A DNA stretch of 64,000 nucleotides, taken from the NCBI GenBank assembly GCA_045837725.1, contig JBEWZL010000149.1:1-64000 (forward strand), given 5' to 3'. The position numbers and the translations under genes were made by a program. The notes below the pieces were generated by a model, which was not told where the DNA came from, made no database searches, and saw nothing but the letters and a program-made list of their open reading frames with translations. This document shows positions 51,346-64,000 of this stretch, piece by piece; within the stretch, counting starts at the first letter, position 1, and every line of letters starts with the position of its first letter. Origin of the DNA: Vermamoeba vermiformis (lineage: Eukaryota > Tubulinea > Echinamoebida).

Positions 51346-53727
51346 ATGTTAAATTGGTTTAAGAAATTAAAGGTATCCTCGAAGCGCAGGCGCTCGGGTA
51401 CATCAGCATCCGAGCAGAAAGAAACTGGAACGGAGCCAAATAATGCACAAATAGTGGAAAATACAGAGCAAAAGCCACGTAAAACAAAAAGGTCAAATCA
51501 AAAGCAAGATCCAAGAGCAGGAAAGACCAGTCGAAAAAAGAGCAGGGTAAGTCCGCTTAATTAACCTACAAAAATAAGGACACGTCAAATAATAGCAATA
51601 TTGATGTATTCTAATATATTGTCGGTTTAGTTTGATTTATCGTTTCAGGAGTAATTATTCAAATTTGCTATTCGTTTGACTTTTCAAATAAATTTTGGGC
51701 TAATTGCCTTATCACGGGGTCCCTTTGGCACAATTAATGAAATATAGAATCTATTTCCATATGAATATATTTTTGGATTTGTTATTTATAATTATACAAA
51801 GGACAAGCTCGATAACGCCGAGATTCAAAGTGGAAATCCGCAAAACGCCGGAGAATTTGAAATAGTGACGCAAATTGAAACCGTAAGTGTAAATGGCATA
51901 CAAAATCATTATCAATGACACTGCAAATCAAAAAGTGAATCGATTAATTTAATCCCAGCGTTTCTGATCACTTTTCGTTAAACAGGGTCTGCTCGATACT
52001 AAGCCAGAGATCAATGATGTAACACTTCCCTCACCTAAAGAACGTCTAGACTTCGATACTTCAGCCGAAGAAAGACGCGAGGAGGCCTCTGCACAAGAGG
52101 AAGAACAATCGTCGACTAGCGAGGACGATTACGTCGTGGACTTCGATTTTAACGACAGAATTGACGATGAAGTTGATTTTTCCTGTTTGTCTCCCGAAGA
52201 GATTGTTGTAGAGCAAGCTCGTCAGATCAAATCCGTCGCTGAAATTTTGGATATCTCCGAAGCCGTAGCCGGCAATTTATTGCGACACTATCGATGGAAG
52301 AAAGAAGTTTTGCTCACTAAGTAAGAATTTATCGAAATTTGTCTTTTAATTCGAATGAATTCAAATTAATTAATTCTCGATTAGGTATTTCGAAGATCCG
52401 GCAACAGTTTGGAAAGAGAGCGGCATTCCTAAGCCCGAGAAGCCAAAGAAGGCCAAGACTAAGCGCTCAAAGTCAAAGAAGTTGAATGCTTCAGCTTCCG
52501 CCAGCAAAGTCGGCATGTGCTCTATTTGCGGTGACGAAAAGGACTTTCAAAGTGAATGCACCGCTTTATCCTGCGACCACTGCTTCTGTAATGAGTGCTG
52601 GGAGAGCTATTTGACCATGAAGATCCAAGAAGGTCAAGTTAACAAAATTACGTGCCCTGCTGTCTCGTGCAAAGTGCTTATTGGCGAGGAACAAGTTAAG
52701 AAGTTGGTCGTCGGTGACGTTTACGACAAATACGTGCGCTTCATCACAAAGTCTTTCGTGGAGGACAATTCTCAAGTTAGCTGGTGCCCTGCTCCTGGTA
52801 AGCTTTAACGATAAACAGTGACACAGACGCAGATCTAACTGCTTTTCGTGAACAGGTTGTGGCAATGCTATCACAGCAGACATGATCAGCGGCAAGGTAG
52901 TCAAGTGCAGCTGCGGTTACAGATTTTGCTTCACTTGCCATCGTGAGGCACATGCTCCAGTTACTTGCCAACAAGTTGCTGAATGGGAGCGCAAGTGCAA
53001 AGACGATAGCGAGACATCGCACTGGATTGGCGCTAACACCAAAGACTGTCCCAAATGCAGCGTGAGCGTCGAGAAGAACGGTGGTTGCAATCACATGGTG
53101 TGCCGCCAATGCACACACGAATGGTGCTGGTTGTGTAACAAGCCTTGGAAGGGTCACAACGACTTCTACACGTGCAACCGATACGCCAAGACTCAGAAGA
53201 AGCTCAATGCTGCCAACAAGAAGAAAAAGAAGAGCAAGATCATCAAGGAAGAGGAGGAACGCGAACAAAAGCGTATTGCTCTGGAGCGATATCTGCACTA
53301 CTTTGAGCGATTCGTTAATCACGATAACGCTAGCAAGCTCGAGAAGCAGACTAAAGAGAAGGCCTACAAGAAGATGGAGGCTCTTCAATCAGAGGAGTCG
53401 ACAAGGGCCGAGGTTCAGTTCATCGAGAAGGGCACCAATGTGCTGCTCGAGTGCCACAACGCGCTTAAATACAGTTACGTCTACGCTTACTTCCTGAGCG
53501 AAGACGCGCCCGAGAAGCCGTTGTTTAACTTCTTCCAAGAAGAACTCGAAAAGACAACCGAACAACTTGCTGAGATCTTGGAGTCTCCGTCGACCATGAT
53601 GCGCAAGACAGAGGCTGTTGATGTTACCAAACTGGCCAAGATTAAGCGAGACAACCTTCTTAACGGCGTTGAGAATGCTTTTGTAAACGCTAAAATCGCA
53701 ACGCAGATGGCCGAAGACTCTAACTGA
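51346..53727 (+). CDS. ARIH1: Ariadne-family RBR E3 ubiquitin ligase
   Basis: Exons start at 51,346, about 51,803, 51,987, 52,385 and 52,856; stop at 53,725. The first part is basic/low-complexity; then an acidic region ('DYVVDFDFNDRIDDEVDF') and a UBA-like segment ('QIKSVAEILDISEAVAGN') as in HHARI. RING1 is 'CSICGDEKDFQSECTALSC', IBR 'CSCGYRFCFTCHREAH', RING2 'CPKCSVSVEKNGGCNHMVC' with the catalytic Cys in GGCNHM. The C-terminal Ariadne domain holds 'RYLHYFERFVNHDNASKLE'. RBR ligases pass ubiquitin through a RING2 thioester and Ariadne members work with neddylated cullins. Compared with HHARI the N-terminal extension of about 85 residues is additional. Confidence 0.94.
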
Positions 53728-54050
53728 GTACTTCGCGCGCTGAAAATGTAATTTAGTAAAACTGATCAGCCATGTAACATAGTTGTAAAATAAAGTGGAA
53801 AACCCATTCAACGACTTCTCTTCCTGGCCAGAAAACACAAATTCCAAAAAGAGAAAGTACGAAAAAATTAATGCAGCGCGCCAGAAAGTTTTGATTTGTT
53901 GCTTATTCTTATTATTTCGAAACTACAGAGGGGCAATTCAGCAACTAATTATCATTGGACGTTGCTTCATTTATTGCTTTCGGTGCTAATACAAAGATCC
54001 TTCGTTGGGTCACCGTCGAACATTTGGTGAAGAGGAAAGGTCGATAAATA
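53728..54050. other. gap after the Ariadne gene, nothing supported
   Basis: Contains the 3' untranslated end (AATAAAG at about 53,789) and the leader of the next gene. No repeat or RNA was recognised. Confidence 0.45.
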
Positions 54051-57000
54051 ATGTCGAGCAGCCCATCTAGCGGATCTCCAAGCATTGGTACGAAAAACCA
54101 CAACATCCGATCTGTACCGAAAAATTCAATTTGGTCACAAATTGCTTTTACGAAGTGGGAATAGCGAATATATATTGGGAAAATTATTTTTCTATTTTTT
54201 TAAACCTTTACTAACATCAAATCGAAACAGCTCGGCGAGGAATTTTTATTGGCCGAGATCGGGCGCCTTCGAAGGAAAAAGTTGGAGAACAATTAAATAG
54301 CCAAGTATCAACCGGCGACCAACTCCATGGAGTTTTAGAATATAATAGTCAAAATGCTAATGTCCCAAGTCCAAAGTTCAATAACCCCATCCCAACACCA
54401 CCAAAAAGAACGGCGGCTGTATCAGAACTTACACCCGCTAACGCCAAGCGCATAACCGCCGCTAACCCTAAAAGTTTGCCGAGAATCACATCTCGCGGGT
54501 ACGCCAAACCTTTGCCAAAATTGATGCCGACGATAAGAGCCGGTCAAGTAGCAGAGTCAAAAGGACAAGATACTGCGCTCAACAACAATAATGCTTTGCC
54601 AAGCGCACCAAATGTAGCAGCAACTCAAGAGCCAAAATTCCCCCCAGTACCCCCAAGAACGGCTATTTCAAAGCAGCAAAGCAACGGTTCGAGCATCCCT
54701 CAACCGCCAAAACGAGCTATATCTGTCGGTCCGAAATTGGCCACAGTGAACCAAACGAGGACGACACCATCAACGCCTTCAGCAAGACCTACCAGCGCAC
54801 AAGTCACAGTTCAAAGAGAGATTTCTCGTGATGCTTCCTTGGTTACAGCAAGTCCCAAAAAAGGGATGGCACAGGCGCAAGGTTCGAAGCGATCGCAGGA
54901 GGGGACAGTCGCTCAGAACAGTCCTGGTTTTACCAACCACGCGGAGCAGACGGATCCGTCTGGGTGTCTTCCTGCCATAACTAAAAGGCCCGTAGGTGAG
55001 ATCACGCCCTCAAACACGAACCAGCGGAGACCAATTACACAAAACGTCACCAACGAAGCTGCGAAAAAAACATCGAATGAACACCGACGCGCGATATCTT
55101 CGTACAACCCCACAAATGGAGTAAGAAAATCTTCCCGAGAGCAATCATTGTCTTTAAGGTCACAAGGCACAGGTTCAACGAATCAGTCAAATTCTACTGG
55201 CAAGAGAACATCAAAAGACTTGTCAGTGAACCAGAGTGGACGAGGAGTGACAAACGCAGCAACACCTTCTCCTGCACAACGCGAAACAACGGCAATTGGA
55301 GCAAACGGCAAGATACCACCTTCTTTCACAAAGACCACAGCAAGCACGCCTAAAAAAGCGGAAGTCAGCAGCGCTCCTCAAGTGCACAGCTCGTCACCTC
55401 AGCCAGGTAATCTAAAACAATCAGCGGTACCGAAGTTAGCCCTTGGAACAATCTCTAGCGCGCAGCCTGAAATTACAAGCGATCCACACCGACTAGTAGA
55501 ACCAGTAGTTCCGAAGCCTCAAGCACCAAACACAGCGAGAGATAGAGTCAGAACTCAGTTTTTGGATGACAAACCCGTTGTGATGGAAGCCAAGCCAAAG
55601 CCGATGCTCAGCACGTTCACAGGAAGCAACCTAAGTAGCACGATCAACACAACCCCAAAGAAACCACCACCTCCGAGATCGGCAACAGTGTCTGGATTGA
55701 AAACTCGAATAGGAGTCGCATCGCCAAAGAGTTAGTTGACAGACTATTTTAACCTACGTATTGACCGCCTGTTATTACAGAAGCAACGATAGGGCTTTCA
55801 AAACAGGAGCCAAAGGGTAAGTTGATGATGATGCCCCAAGTGAAAAGCAAATTATAACGTAAGTAGTTTTGCCAACGAAACTGCGCAAGAGAACTTTCAG
55901 CGTTTCGAAAAAGAAATCAAAGAAGGTCGTGCTGACGAGCGTAGTTTCAAATAACACTCAACAACGAATGTAAGTATCATAGCTTTATAATATTAACGCT
56001 AATCGATCACTTTTAGCACGGCGTTGTCTCCTCGAGGAATTTTAGTTTCAAACCAAAATTTTACGAATTCAGTTACATTAACAACCGTGAACAATGTAAG
56101 AGCTCGACATTAATCTAATCGCAATGAAGACGTAATAATGACGATTTTAGAATGAAAGCAAAGTAATGGATAATTTATCGATGTTGCTTGGTTGGGCTTT
56201 ATATCATTCGCAGTTGTATTGTCTGTACGCCAACGGATCTGTTGTCTTGAACGACGTAGTCGAAAAAGTGTCGGTCATAAGGTTTGCCTTCATATTAAAA
56301 TTACTTCATGGCTAACTTTATAAAGGTTGTACATCCCTTCAATGCGACCAGTCATAGGAAGTCAACAAGGGTAAGCTAGTAGCGTTATCAGTACCGAATA
56401 GCTAACGAAGTTATACCAGAGAACCAAAAAAAATTCAAAATTGCGTCTTGATGGCGACTGAACATCATCTGTTAGCTGTCGTCAATTTAGTAGCAGGTAA
56501 AGGACATTCGAATGTACGCCAAAGCCACAGACAATTACAACGTTATTTTCTCAGATTCTCACCACACGTTCATTTGTTGGAATGCTGCACGATTAGGCGG
56601 CAAGCCCGATGTTTTTGAATTGGATTTGAAGTATGATAACAAACCCTTTTATCCGCAGCATAACAGATGCTCAATGGACGTACGTATTAATATTTTAGTA
56701 ATAAGATGAGACTTACGGTTACATTAGGGCAACATCGTCGCATTGAGCTCCGGCGAAATAGTACTAGTGTTTCTGTACAATGTTGAAAAGGCGCCCAAAC
56801 AGTTGTGTGAACTGAACATCAAAGGCGGATCTGTGTTCAAAGCTTGGCATTTAGGTACGTTCTGAAACATATCTCGCGATATCATACTAAAATAGCAAAC
56901 ACAGTAGATGTGTCGATTGACGGGACTGTCAAGCCAATCCAAGTGGGCGGTCACGTAGTCGATTCAGTGCTAATTTGTGGCGATAATGAAGGCAAAGTGA

Positions 57001-57486
57001 GTGTGCTGGATACGTTTGGACGTCAGTTGTGCTCGGGGACTTTGCCACGACAATCGAGTCACGAGGTTAGTATTAAGTGAAAGAGCGATTATGACACGTC
57101 AAGTTTGACACTTACCTTTGACATGGCAGACGTCTTCATCAAAAATTTTATCACCACGTGCTTCGCCGGCCAAGAAGACAACCGCTTCGCAGAAAGTTAC
57201 TTGTTTTCATATCGTGCGGAACACGCGCATGCTTTTTGCGGGGCACGAAGACGGTACAGTGAGTCTATGGCTGTTGGATCAAGTGGAAGGAAGTTGTATC
57301 CTGAGCCCTCTTAAGGCCTACAATATGCATGGCCCTATTCAAGATTTGTGCATTGACTATAAGGCCCTAAATAACCCTGGCTCACATTTGTTGATCTCGA
57401 TCAGAAAATCAGCCAGCGAGCCTCCTTCGGTATTGTTCTTGGAGCTGCCTAAATTCTTGCGAGAAATTGTACAAAGTAATTTATAA
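54051..57486 (+). CDS. large unknown protein: Ser/Thr/Pro-rich disordered half plus propeller-like half
   Basis: The start at 54,051 gives 'MSSSPSSGSPSIARRGIF' after splicing of intron 54,092-54,229; the TAA is at 57,484. About 500 residues of low-complexity Ser/Thr/Pro/Lys sequence follow, with many SP/TP sites and short basic patches ('PPPPRSATVSGLKTRIG'), ending in 'KKSKKVVLTSVVSNN'. The C-terminal half is in short exons with WD-like pieces: 'LGWALYHSQLYCLYANGS', 'VVDSVLICGDNEGKVSVL', 'MLFAGHEDGTVSLWLLD'. I do not recognise the family. Disordered SP-rich tails joined to propellers occur in cytoskeleton and trafficking adaptors; that is only a comparison. Some of the small exons near 56,300-56,800 are uncertain. 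Confidence 0.7.
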
Positions 57487-57627
57487 TATTAGAGTGTAAT
57501 AGTAATCAAAGCTATTTTAGATCATTTCACTGAAATTTGTTAGTTTGTGACAAAACTTTTCAATTTGAAAACAAGCAAATTTGTCAATTTTAGTGTAATC
57601 GACAGCATATAATATTATTTTTAAATC

Positions 57628-58556
57628 ATGGCTGTAAGGAGAGGAGCGCGAAACGTTATTCAATGGCTGAGAGACGATCATAAACAATTAGATCACGCTT
57701 TCAAAATGTCAGTAACTGGATACTTTGATAGTTTAGCATAAGTACTGATAATTGAACATTGAATAGGCTTGCATTGCGCGAATATCGCGAGGATCATTAC
57801 GAAGTGAAAAAGAAAGAGCTGATCCGCGCTCTGACGGCGCATAATGCCTTTGAAGAATCAGTAGGTGCTTATTAATAACAGGCAATAATATATATTTAAT
57901 ATTCGCTTTTGCAGCATTTAATGCCAAAATTTAAGTCGCATTTTCTTGTCAACTTTGATCAGCTCAAAAAAGATTACTTGGACCAACATATCGATCTCGA
58001 TAAGTCGTAAGTACAGTAATCATATATGGAGTAGAATAACAAAGTGATATCAGAAATTATGGTGATTGTGATAATAATTACAGATGTCGATAATTATTTT
58101 GCTAACTGGCACTGATTTTGACTGCATTTACAGTGTTAAAGAATTTGAGAAGGTTAAAATAACAGATAATACATATCCTGTGAAGATAAATGATCTCTAT
58201 GCAAAGTTCAAGGTACATCTACAAATCCGCTATTTCTAAAATCCTAATGATTGGTTTAGACGCACACGGAAGAAGAAGAATTTCTATATTCAAAAATAGA
58301 AGAAAATTTTACGCCTGAAGAGCTGGATGCGCTCTGTGATGAATTTGAGAGATCAGGTAAATTGATCTGGCTTAGAATTATTTTGAATGACAAATAATAT
58401 TATCGTAATTAAATTAATATATTGATTATAGTGCATTTAATGCCTACGCACCCTCACACAAAAGTTCCAGGCGAGATTCGGGCGACTGCGCTTGGCGCGA
58501 ACGTTTTGGGCTTGTATGACAAGCTATCTGATAAGTTTAAGAAAATGATACAATAA
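57628..58556 (+). CDS. hemerythrin-like (HHE) protein
   Basis: About six exons, roughly 180 residues. The metal-ligand pattern of the HHE four-helix bundle is visible in order: 'DDHKQLDHAF', 'HNAFEESHLMPKF', 'DQHIDLDKS' and 'THTEEEEFLY'. This gives five His and two carboxylates, as expected for a di-iron site. Eukaryotic members include the FBXL5 iron sensor and small HHE proteins of fungi and protists. It could bind iron or oxygen or sense redox state; the substrate is unknown. The C-terminal part 'KVPGEIRATALGANVLGLY' is typical of the fungal/protist HHE family. The first donor, GTCAGT, is unusual but keeps the frame. Confidence 0.85.
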
Positions 58557-58700
58557 TGTAATAAATACATAGTTATACGGCCGTATTGTGGTTGTTCAGG
58601 GGTAAACAGTTGAAAAAAAGGCGATCTATTCGTGTTTCTACTTTCTTATTGTCCAGACCACAAGTGACCTATAATAATCGAATAGTAACAACTTATAATC

Positions 58701-61187
58701 ATGAACAAGTTATTCACTTCATTGGGTATGGAAGGAGAGCGCCACAAGGGCCAGGATGTGCGTGCTCAAAACGGTAAGCCAGATTTATCACCAAAATTGA
58801 AAATAAGGATTTATAATTGTGTATTATTTATATGTGTATTATTTTCACTATTAATAAGCATTTCAACAATTTTTAGAGCGATAAAAATAATCGAATCCAC
58901 CTCAAAAATATTTTTAAAATAAATACGCCATTCTAATGCAATAATATAATTATTAAAATATATGCACTATATTTCATGTCATATATACGTATTATATACG
59001 ATTATTAACGATTATTGCATTTAGTTACTGCTGCGATCGCTTTGGCGAATATTATTAAAACCTCCTTGGGTCCTGTTGGTCAAGACAAAATGTTAGTCGA
59101 CGATATTGGTGATGTGACTATTACCAACGACGGTGCTACTATTTTAAAGAAATTAGAAGTCGTACATCCGGCCGCTAGAGTTTTGGTCGATCTTGCTCAA
59201 TTACAAGACGACGAAGTTGGTGACGGAACTACCTCAGTTGTTATTATTGCCGCTGAGTTATTGAAGGTAAGCAAACGATGCTTAATTTAATACAAAGCTT
59301 CAGATCGAATCTCCAAACAAAAATATTTTATTTTGCTACATCCGTTTTGATTACCTTCAAAATTGTTCAAATTCTTACCAATTCATTTTCGATATAGAGA
59401 GCCAACGAGTTGGTTAAGAAAAAGATTCACCCCACCAATATTATCTCTGGATTCAGAGTTGCCATGAAGGATGCGACCACTTACATTAAGGAGAAATTGG
59501 CCATTCCAGTTGAACAGCTCGGCCGTGAAACTCTTATCAATATTGCCAAGACATCCATGTCTAGCAAGATCATCAGCTCTGACGCTGAATTTTTCGCTAG
59601 TCTCTGCGTGGCTGTAAGTAGATTCGATCCACATCCAACTTTCAAATCCGACCCAGATCACGCTCGCAACTTTATTTTCGTTATTGATAGTGCACTTATT
59701 AATAATATTATATAGGCCGCTGAGAGAATTAAGGCCGTGACTGCTAGCGGCAAAGCCAAATACAACATTAAACACATCAACATTTTGAAGGCACACGGAC
59801 GCAGTGCGAAAGAGTCACAATACATCGAGGGTTACGCCTTGAACTGCATTCCTGCTTCACAAGCCATGCCCCGCCGCGTCAACAAGGCCAAGATTGCTTT
59901 GATTGACTTCACTTTGCACAAAGCTCGCATGCCTCAAGGTGTGTTGATCAACGTCAATGACCCGACCAAGCTCGATCTGATCCGTCAACAGTACGTACCA
60001 CCTTATAACACATTACTTAGCACAATATAGTATAGTTTAATAGTAAGATAGCACGTGCATTAGAACTGCAATCGTAATATTGTGTTGCCATTATTTTTGA
60101 TGTAGATCTGTTTTTTTGAAGTAATGGGAAGTACTAATATGTTGTCTTTGTGTTACTATAGAGAGAGCGAGTTGGTGAAGAAACAAGTGCAAATGATCAT
60201 CAACGCCGGTGCCACAGTTGTTCTCGGCACCAAGGACATTGATGACGTCGCCTCCAAGTACATGGTCGAGGCTGGCATCATGGGTGTCAAGCGCTGCAAG
60301 AAGTCAGATCTCGAACGCATTGCCAAGGCTACTGGCGGTCAAGTTTTGTTGACTCTCGCTAACCTCGAGGTACCTTGCTGAGCACTTCCACAACACGACA
60401 TTGCACTGGTGTTAACGCAATTGTATTATTTAGGGCGAAGAATCGTTTGACCCGGCAATGCTCGGTGAAGCTGAGACCGTGAGCGTCGAGCGCATTGCCG
60501 ACGAAGAATTGGTCGTGATTAAGGGCACTAAGATCAACAACGCCGCCTCGATCATTTTGCGCGGTGCCAACACTTACATGCTCGAAGAGATGGAGCGATC
60601 AGTGCACGACGTCTTGTGCGCTTTGAAGCGTGTCCTTGAGAGCGGCAGCGTCGTACCTGGTGGTGGTGCCGTCGAGACCGCTGTTGCTATGCACTTGGAG
60701 GTACTGTCAACTGCTGGCATATGTCGTGCTTGACGGTGTTAACTAACGCATTGCAATTACAGAACTTTGCCCGCACTATGGGCTCGCGCGAACAATTGGC
60801 CGTGGCTGAGTTCGGCGAGGCTTTGCTCGTCATTCCCAAACAGTTGGCTTTGAACGCTGCTTTGGACGCTACTGACATGACTGCTAAGCTCGCTACTCTC
60901 CACAACGCCTCGCAAAAACAAAACGACAAGGCTCAATACGCCAGGTACAGATCCAACACAATTTCCTTTTTTAGTAATTATAATTAATCTCGGGTATCAG
61001 ATACGGTTTGGATTTGTTCGGCGGCAAGGTTCGCGATAACGTTGAAGCTGGTATTTTGGAGCCTGCGATGTCCAAGGTCAAGTGCATCCAGTTTGCCACT
61101 GAAGCTGCTATTACCATTTTGAGAATCGACGATATGATCAAGCTTGCTCCGAGAAAGGAACCTAGCCACGACGATCACGATCATTAA
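58701..61187 (+). CDS. CCT1: CCT1 (TCP-1 alpha) chaperonin subunit
   Basis: The ATG is at 58,701 and the TAA at 61,185; eight exons with a long first intron (about 58,773-59,022). N-terminus '[18 protein letters not shown]', then '[19 protein letters not shown]', '[14 protein letters not shown]', the ATPase motif '[12 protein letters not shown]', the apical domain, '[14 protein letters not shown]' and '[17 protein letters not shown]', finishing with the His/Asp-rich tail 'EPSHDDHDH'. CCT1 is one of eight subunits of the cytosolic group II chaperonin that folds actin and tubulin. Length and motifs are normal. Confidence 0.96.
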
Positions 61188-61339
61188 GCACGATCATAAA
61201 AGGTTATGCTTATGTGACTTGTATTGTTCTGCCACACCAAAAAAATAAATTATTTTCCGAAACAATGCAGCGCAAAATCACGCCTTAATCTCGTTGATCT
61301 TGTCCGTTATTTTTCTGTTATTTTCGTTACTAATTCACA

Positions 61340-62125
61340 ATGAAGTACACGACTACTCTTATTATATTGCTCGGCATCATAGCCGTTTGTTGGGCCGGTA
61401 GAGAGTACAAAATTTACAAAGATCAGCTTTGTGTTCAGGGCTACTCAGCCTACTACTGGGTAAATAATTATAGACAATTCCAGTATAATAATGTGCGCTA
61501 ATCAATTGCTGAAAGACTACCGATGCTTGTCCTGTAAAGCGCGCAGTCCAAAACGAGTGCCTGCAGATCGGTACTACTGGCTATTACTACGAGCCGTCAT
61601 GCTCCACCTCTGCTAATGTTACTATTGGTTGGCCTACATACATTTTATACCATTCAACTAAAGATTGCACTGGAGACTACGACCTTTACGCTGGTAATTC
61701 CTAAATCCAAAACTAAAAAAATATTGTGAGCTCGTAGTAACTCTAAATTCTACGCAGTCCCCAAGTATGATGAGACCACGCCTTCAGTTATATGGAATGT
61801 CGACTCTATCATTGAGATTAAGTTGAACGTTACTTGCAACCAAGGAACCCTGACGGGTACACGCTGTTCTGACTCCGGCTGTGCTATCGATGCTATGGCG
61901 TATAACACTTGCGTTGCGTTTGATCTTTATTCCGGAAAACAATCAAGTTGCCAAGGTGAGTTGAATTTTACTTTTACGGATGTAGACTTCGTTTTAACTT
62001 CGATTTGATTAGGCTCTGCTACGCCTACTTCATCTCCTGTCGCAACCACTCCTGCTAAAAAGTCTTCTGCATCCGTTGCTGCTTTCAGCGGATTTGTTTT
62101 GTTGGCTGGATTATTTGCTTTTTAG
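61340..62125 (+). CDS. secreted Cys-rich protein, probably GPI-anchored
   Basis: Four exons, about 200 residues. Signal peptide 'MKYTTTLIILLGIIAVCW' followed by AGREY. The mature part has about ten cysteines ('KDQLCVQGYSAYYW', 'CPVKRAVQNECLQIG', 'PSCSTSANVTIG', 'VTCNQGTLTGTRCSDSGC'), likely disulphides, and N-glycosylation sites (NVT). A Ser/Thr/Pro linker ('TPTSSPVATTPAKKSS') leads to a hydrophobic C-terminus 'FSGFVLLAGLFAF' with no basic residue after it, the form of a GPI-attachment signal. No family was recognised; a cell-surface or cell-wall role is inferred from the layout. Confidence 0.8.
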
Positions 62126-62176
62126 AAGCGTATTTGCGTTAATAAATATGATTTTATTTGTTCGTATTTATTTGTA

Positions 62177-64000
<1,824 letters not shown>

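Overview
The window is nuclear DNA of a compact, intron-rich eukaryote. Nearly every gene is cut by short GT-AG introns of about 45-70 bp, often with a TACTAAC- or CTAAT-like branch site and a TTAG or ACAG acceptor. Genes sit 15-600 bp apart on both strands. The protein set (NF-YC, CCT1, coronin, profilin, an Ariadne E3 ligase, a USP25/28-type deubiquitinase, a plasma-membrane-type Ca2+ ATPase, a hemerythrin-like protein and F-box/SNF2 proteins) fits a free-living unicellular amoebozoan, holozoan or early fungal lineage. I cannot name the species. No rRNA gene, convincing tRNA, CRISPR array, reverse transcriptase or transposase was seen.

Region 1 (about 1-17 kb) differs from the rest. It holds two large orphan proteins on the minus strand (1,902-5,781 and 5,868-8,427), an Fpg/Nei-type DNA glycosylase (10,495-11,985), an acidic-tailed protein (12,000-13,156), and, divergent from that, a 731-residue histone H3 variant with a tail of about 600 residues (13,242-15,912). 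Fifteen copies of a roughly 37-bp hairpin element lie in this region. Its core is always 21 nt: AGCTA, 11 variable nt, TAGCT, inside an outer A-rich/T-rich inverted repeat. Twelve copies are in introns (eleven introns, one holding two copies), in genes of both orientations, and they make up most of those introns. I saw none beyond 16.6 kb. They look like an introner-type intron-generating element. The region also has four tandem arrays: 132-bp period at 160-405, about 153-bp intron-exon-like units at 8.64-9.72 kb, 42-bp units at 16.0-16.5 kb and 51-bp units at 16.6-17.0 kb. A pair of 138-bp-spaced structured repeats with compensatory stem changes lies upstream of the glycosylase gene.

Region 2 (17.3-27.5 kb) carries an F-box protein, two doubtful small ORFs, NF-YC divergent from a collagen-like/SH3 protein, an ER cyclophilin, and a coronin beta-propeller fused to two BTB/POZ domains.

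Region 3 (27.5-39.9 kb) is a head-to-tail triplication of about 4-kb genes for F-box/SNF2 ATPases. Short tracts are nearly identical among copies that are otherwise well diverged, which suggests gene conversion.

Region 4 (40.3-64 kb) is ordinary eukaryotic coding DNA: lipid phosphate phosphatase, USP25/28-like deubiquitinase, profilin, Ca2+ ATPase, Ariadne RBR ligase, a large unknown Ser/Pro-rich/propeller protein, hemerythrin-like protein, CCT1, a secreted Cys-rich protein, and the 3' part of aconitase running off the right edge. Exon boundaries were read by eye and may be off by a base or, in weakly conserved proteins, by an exon.
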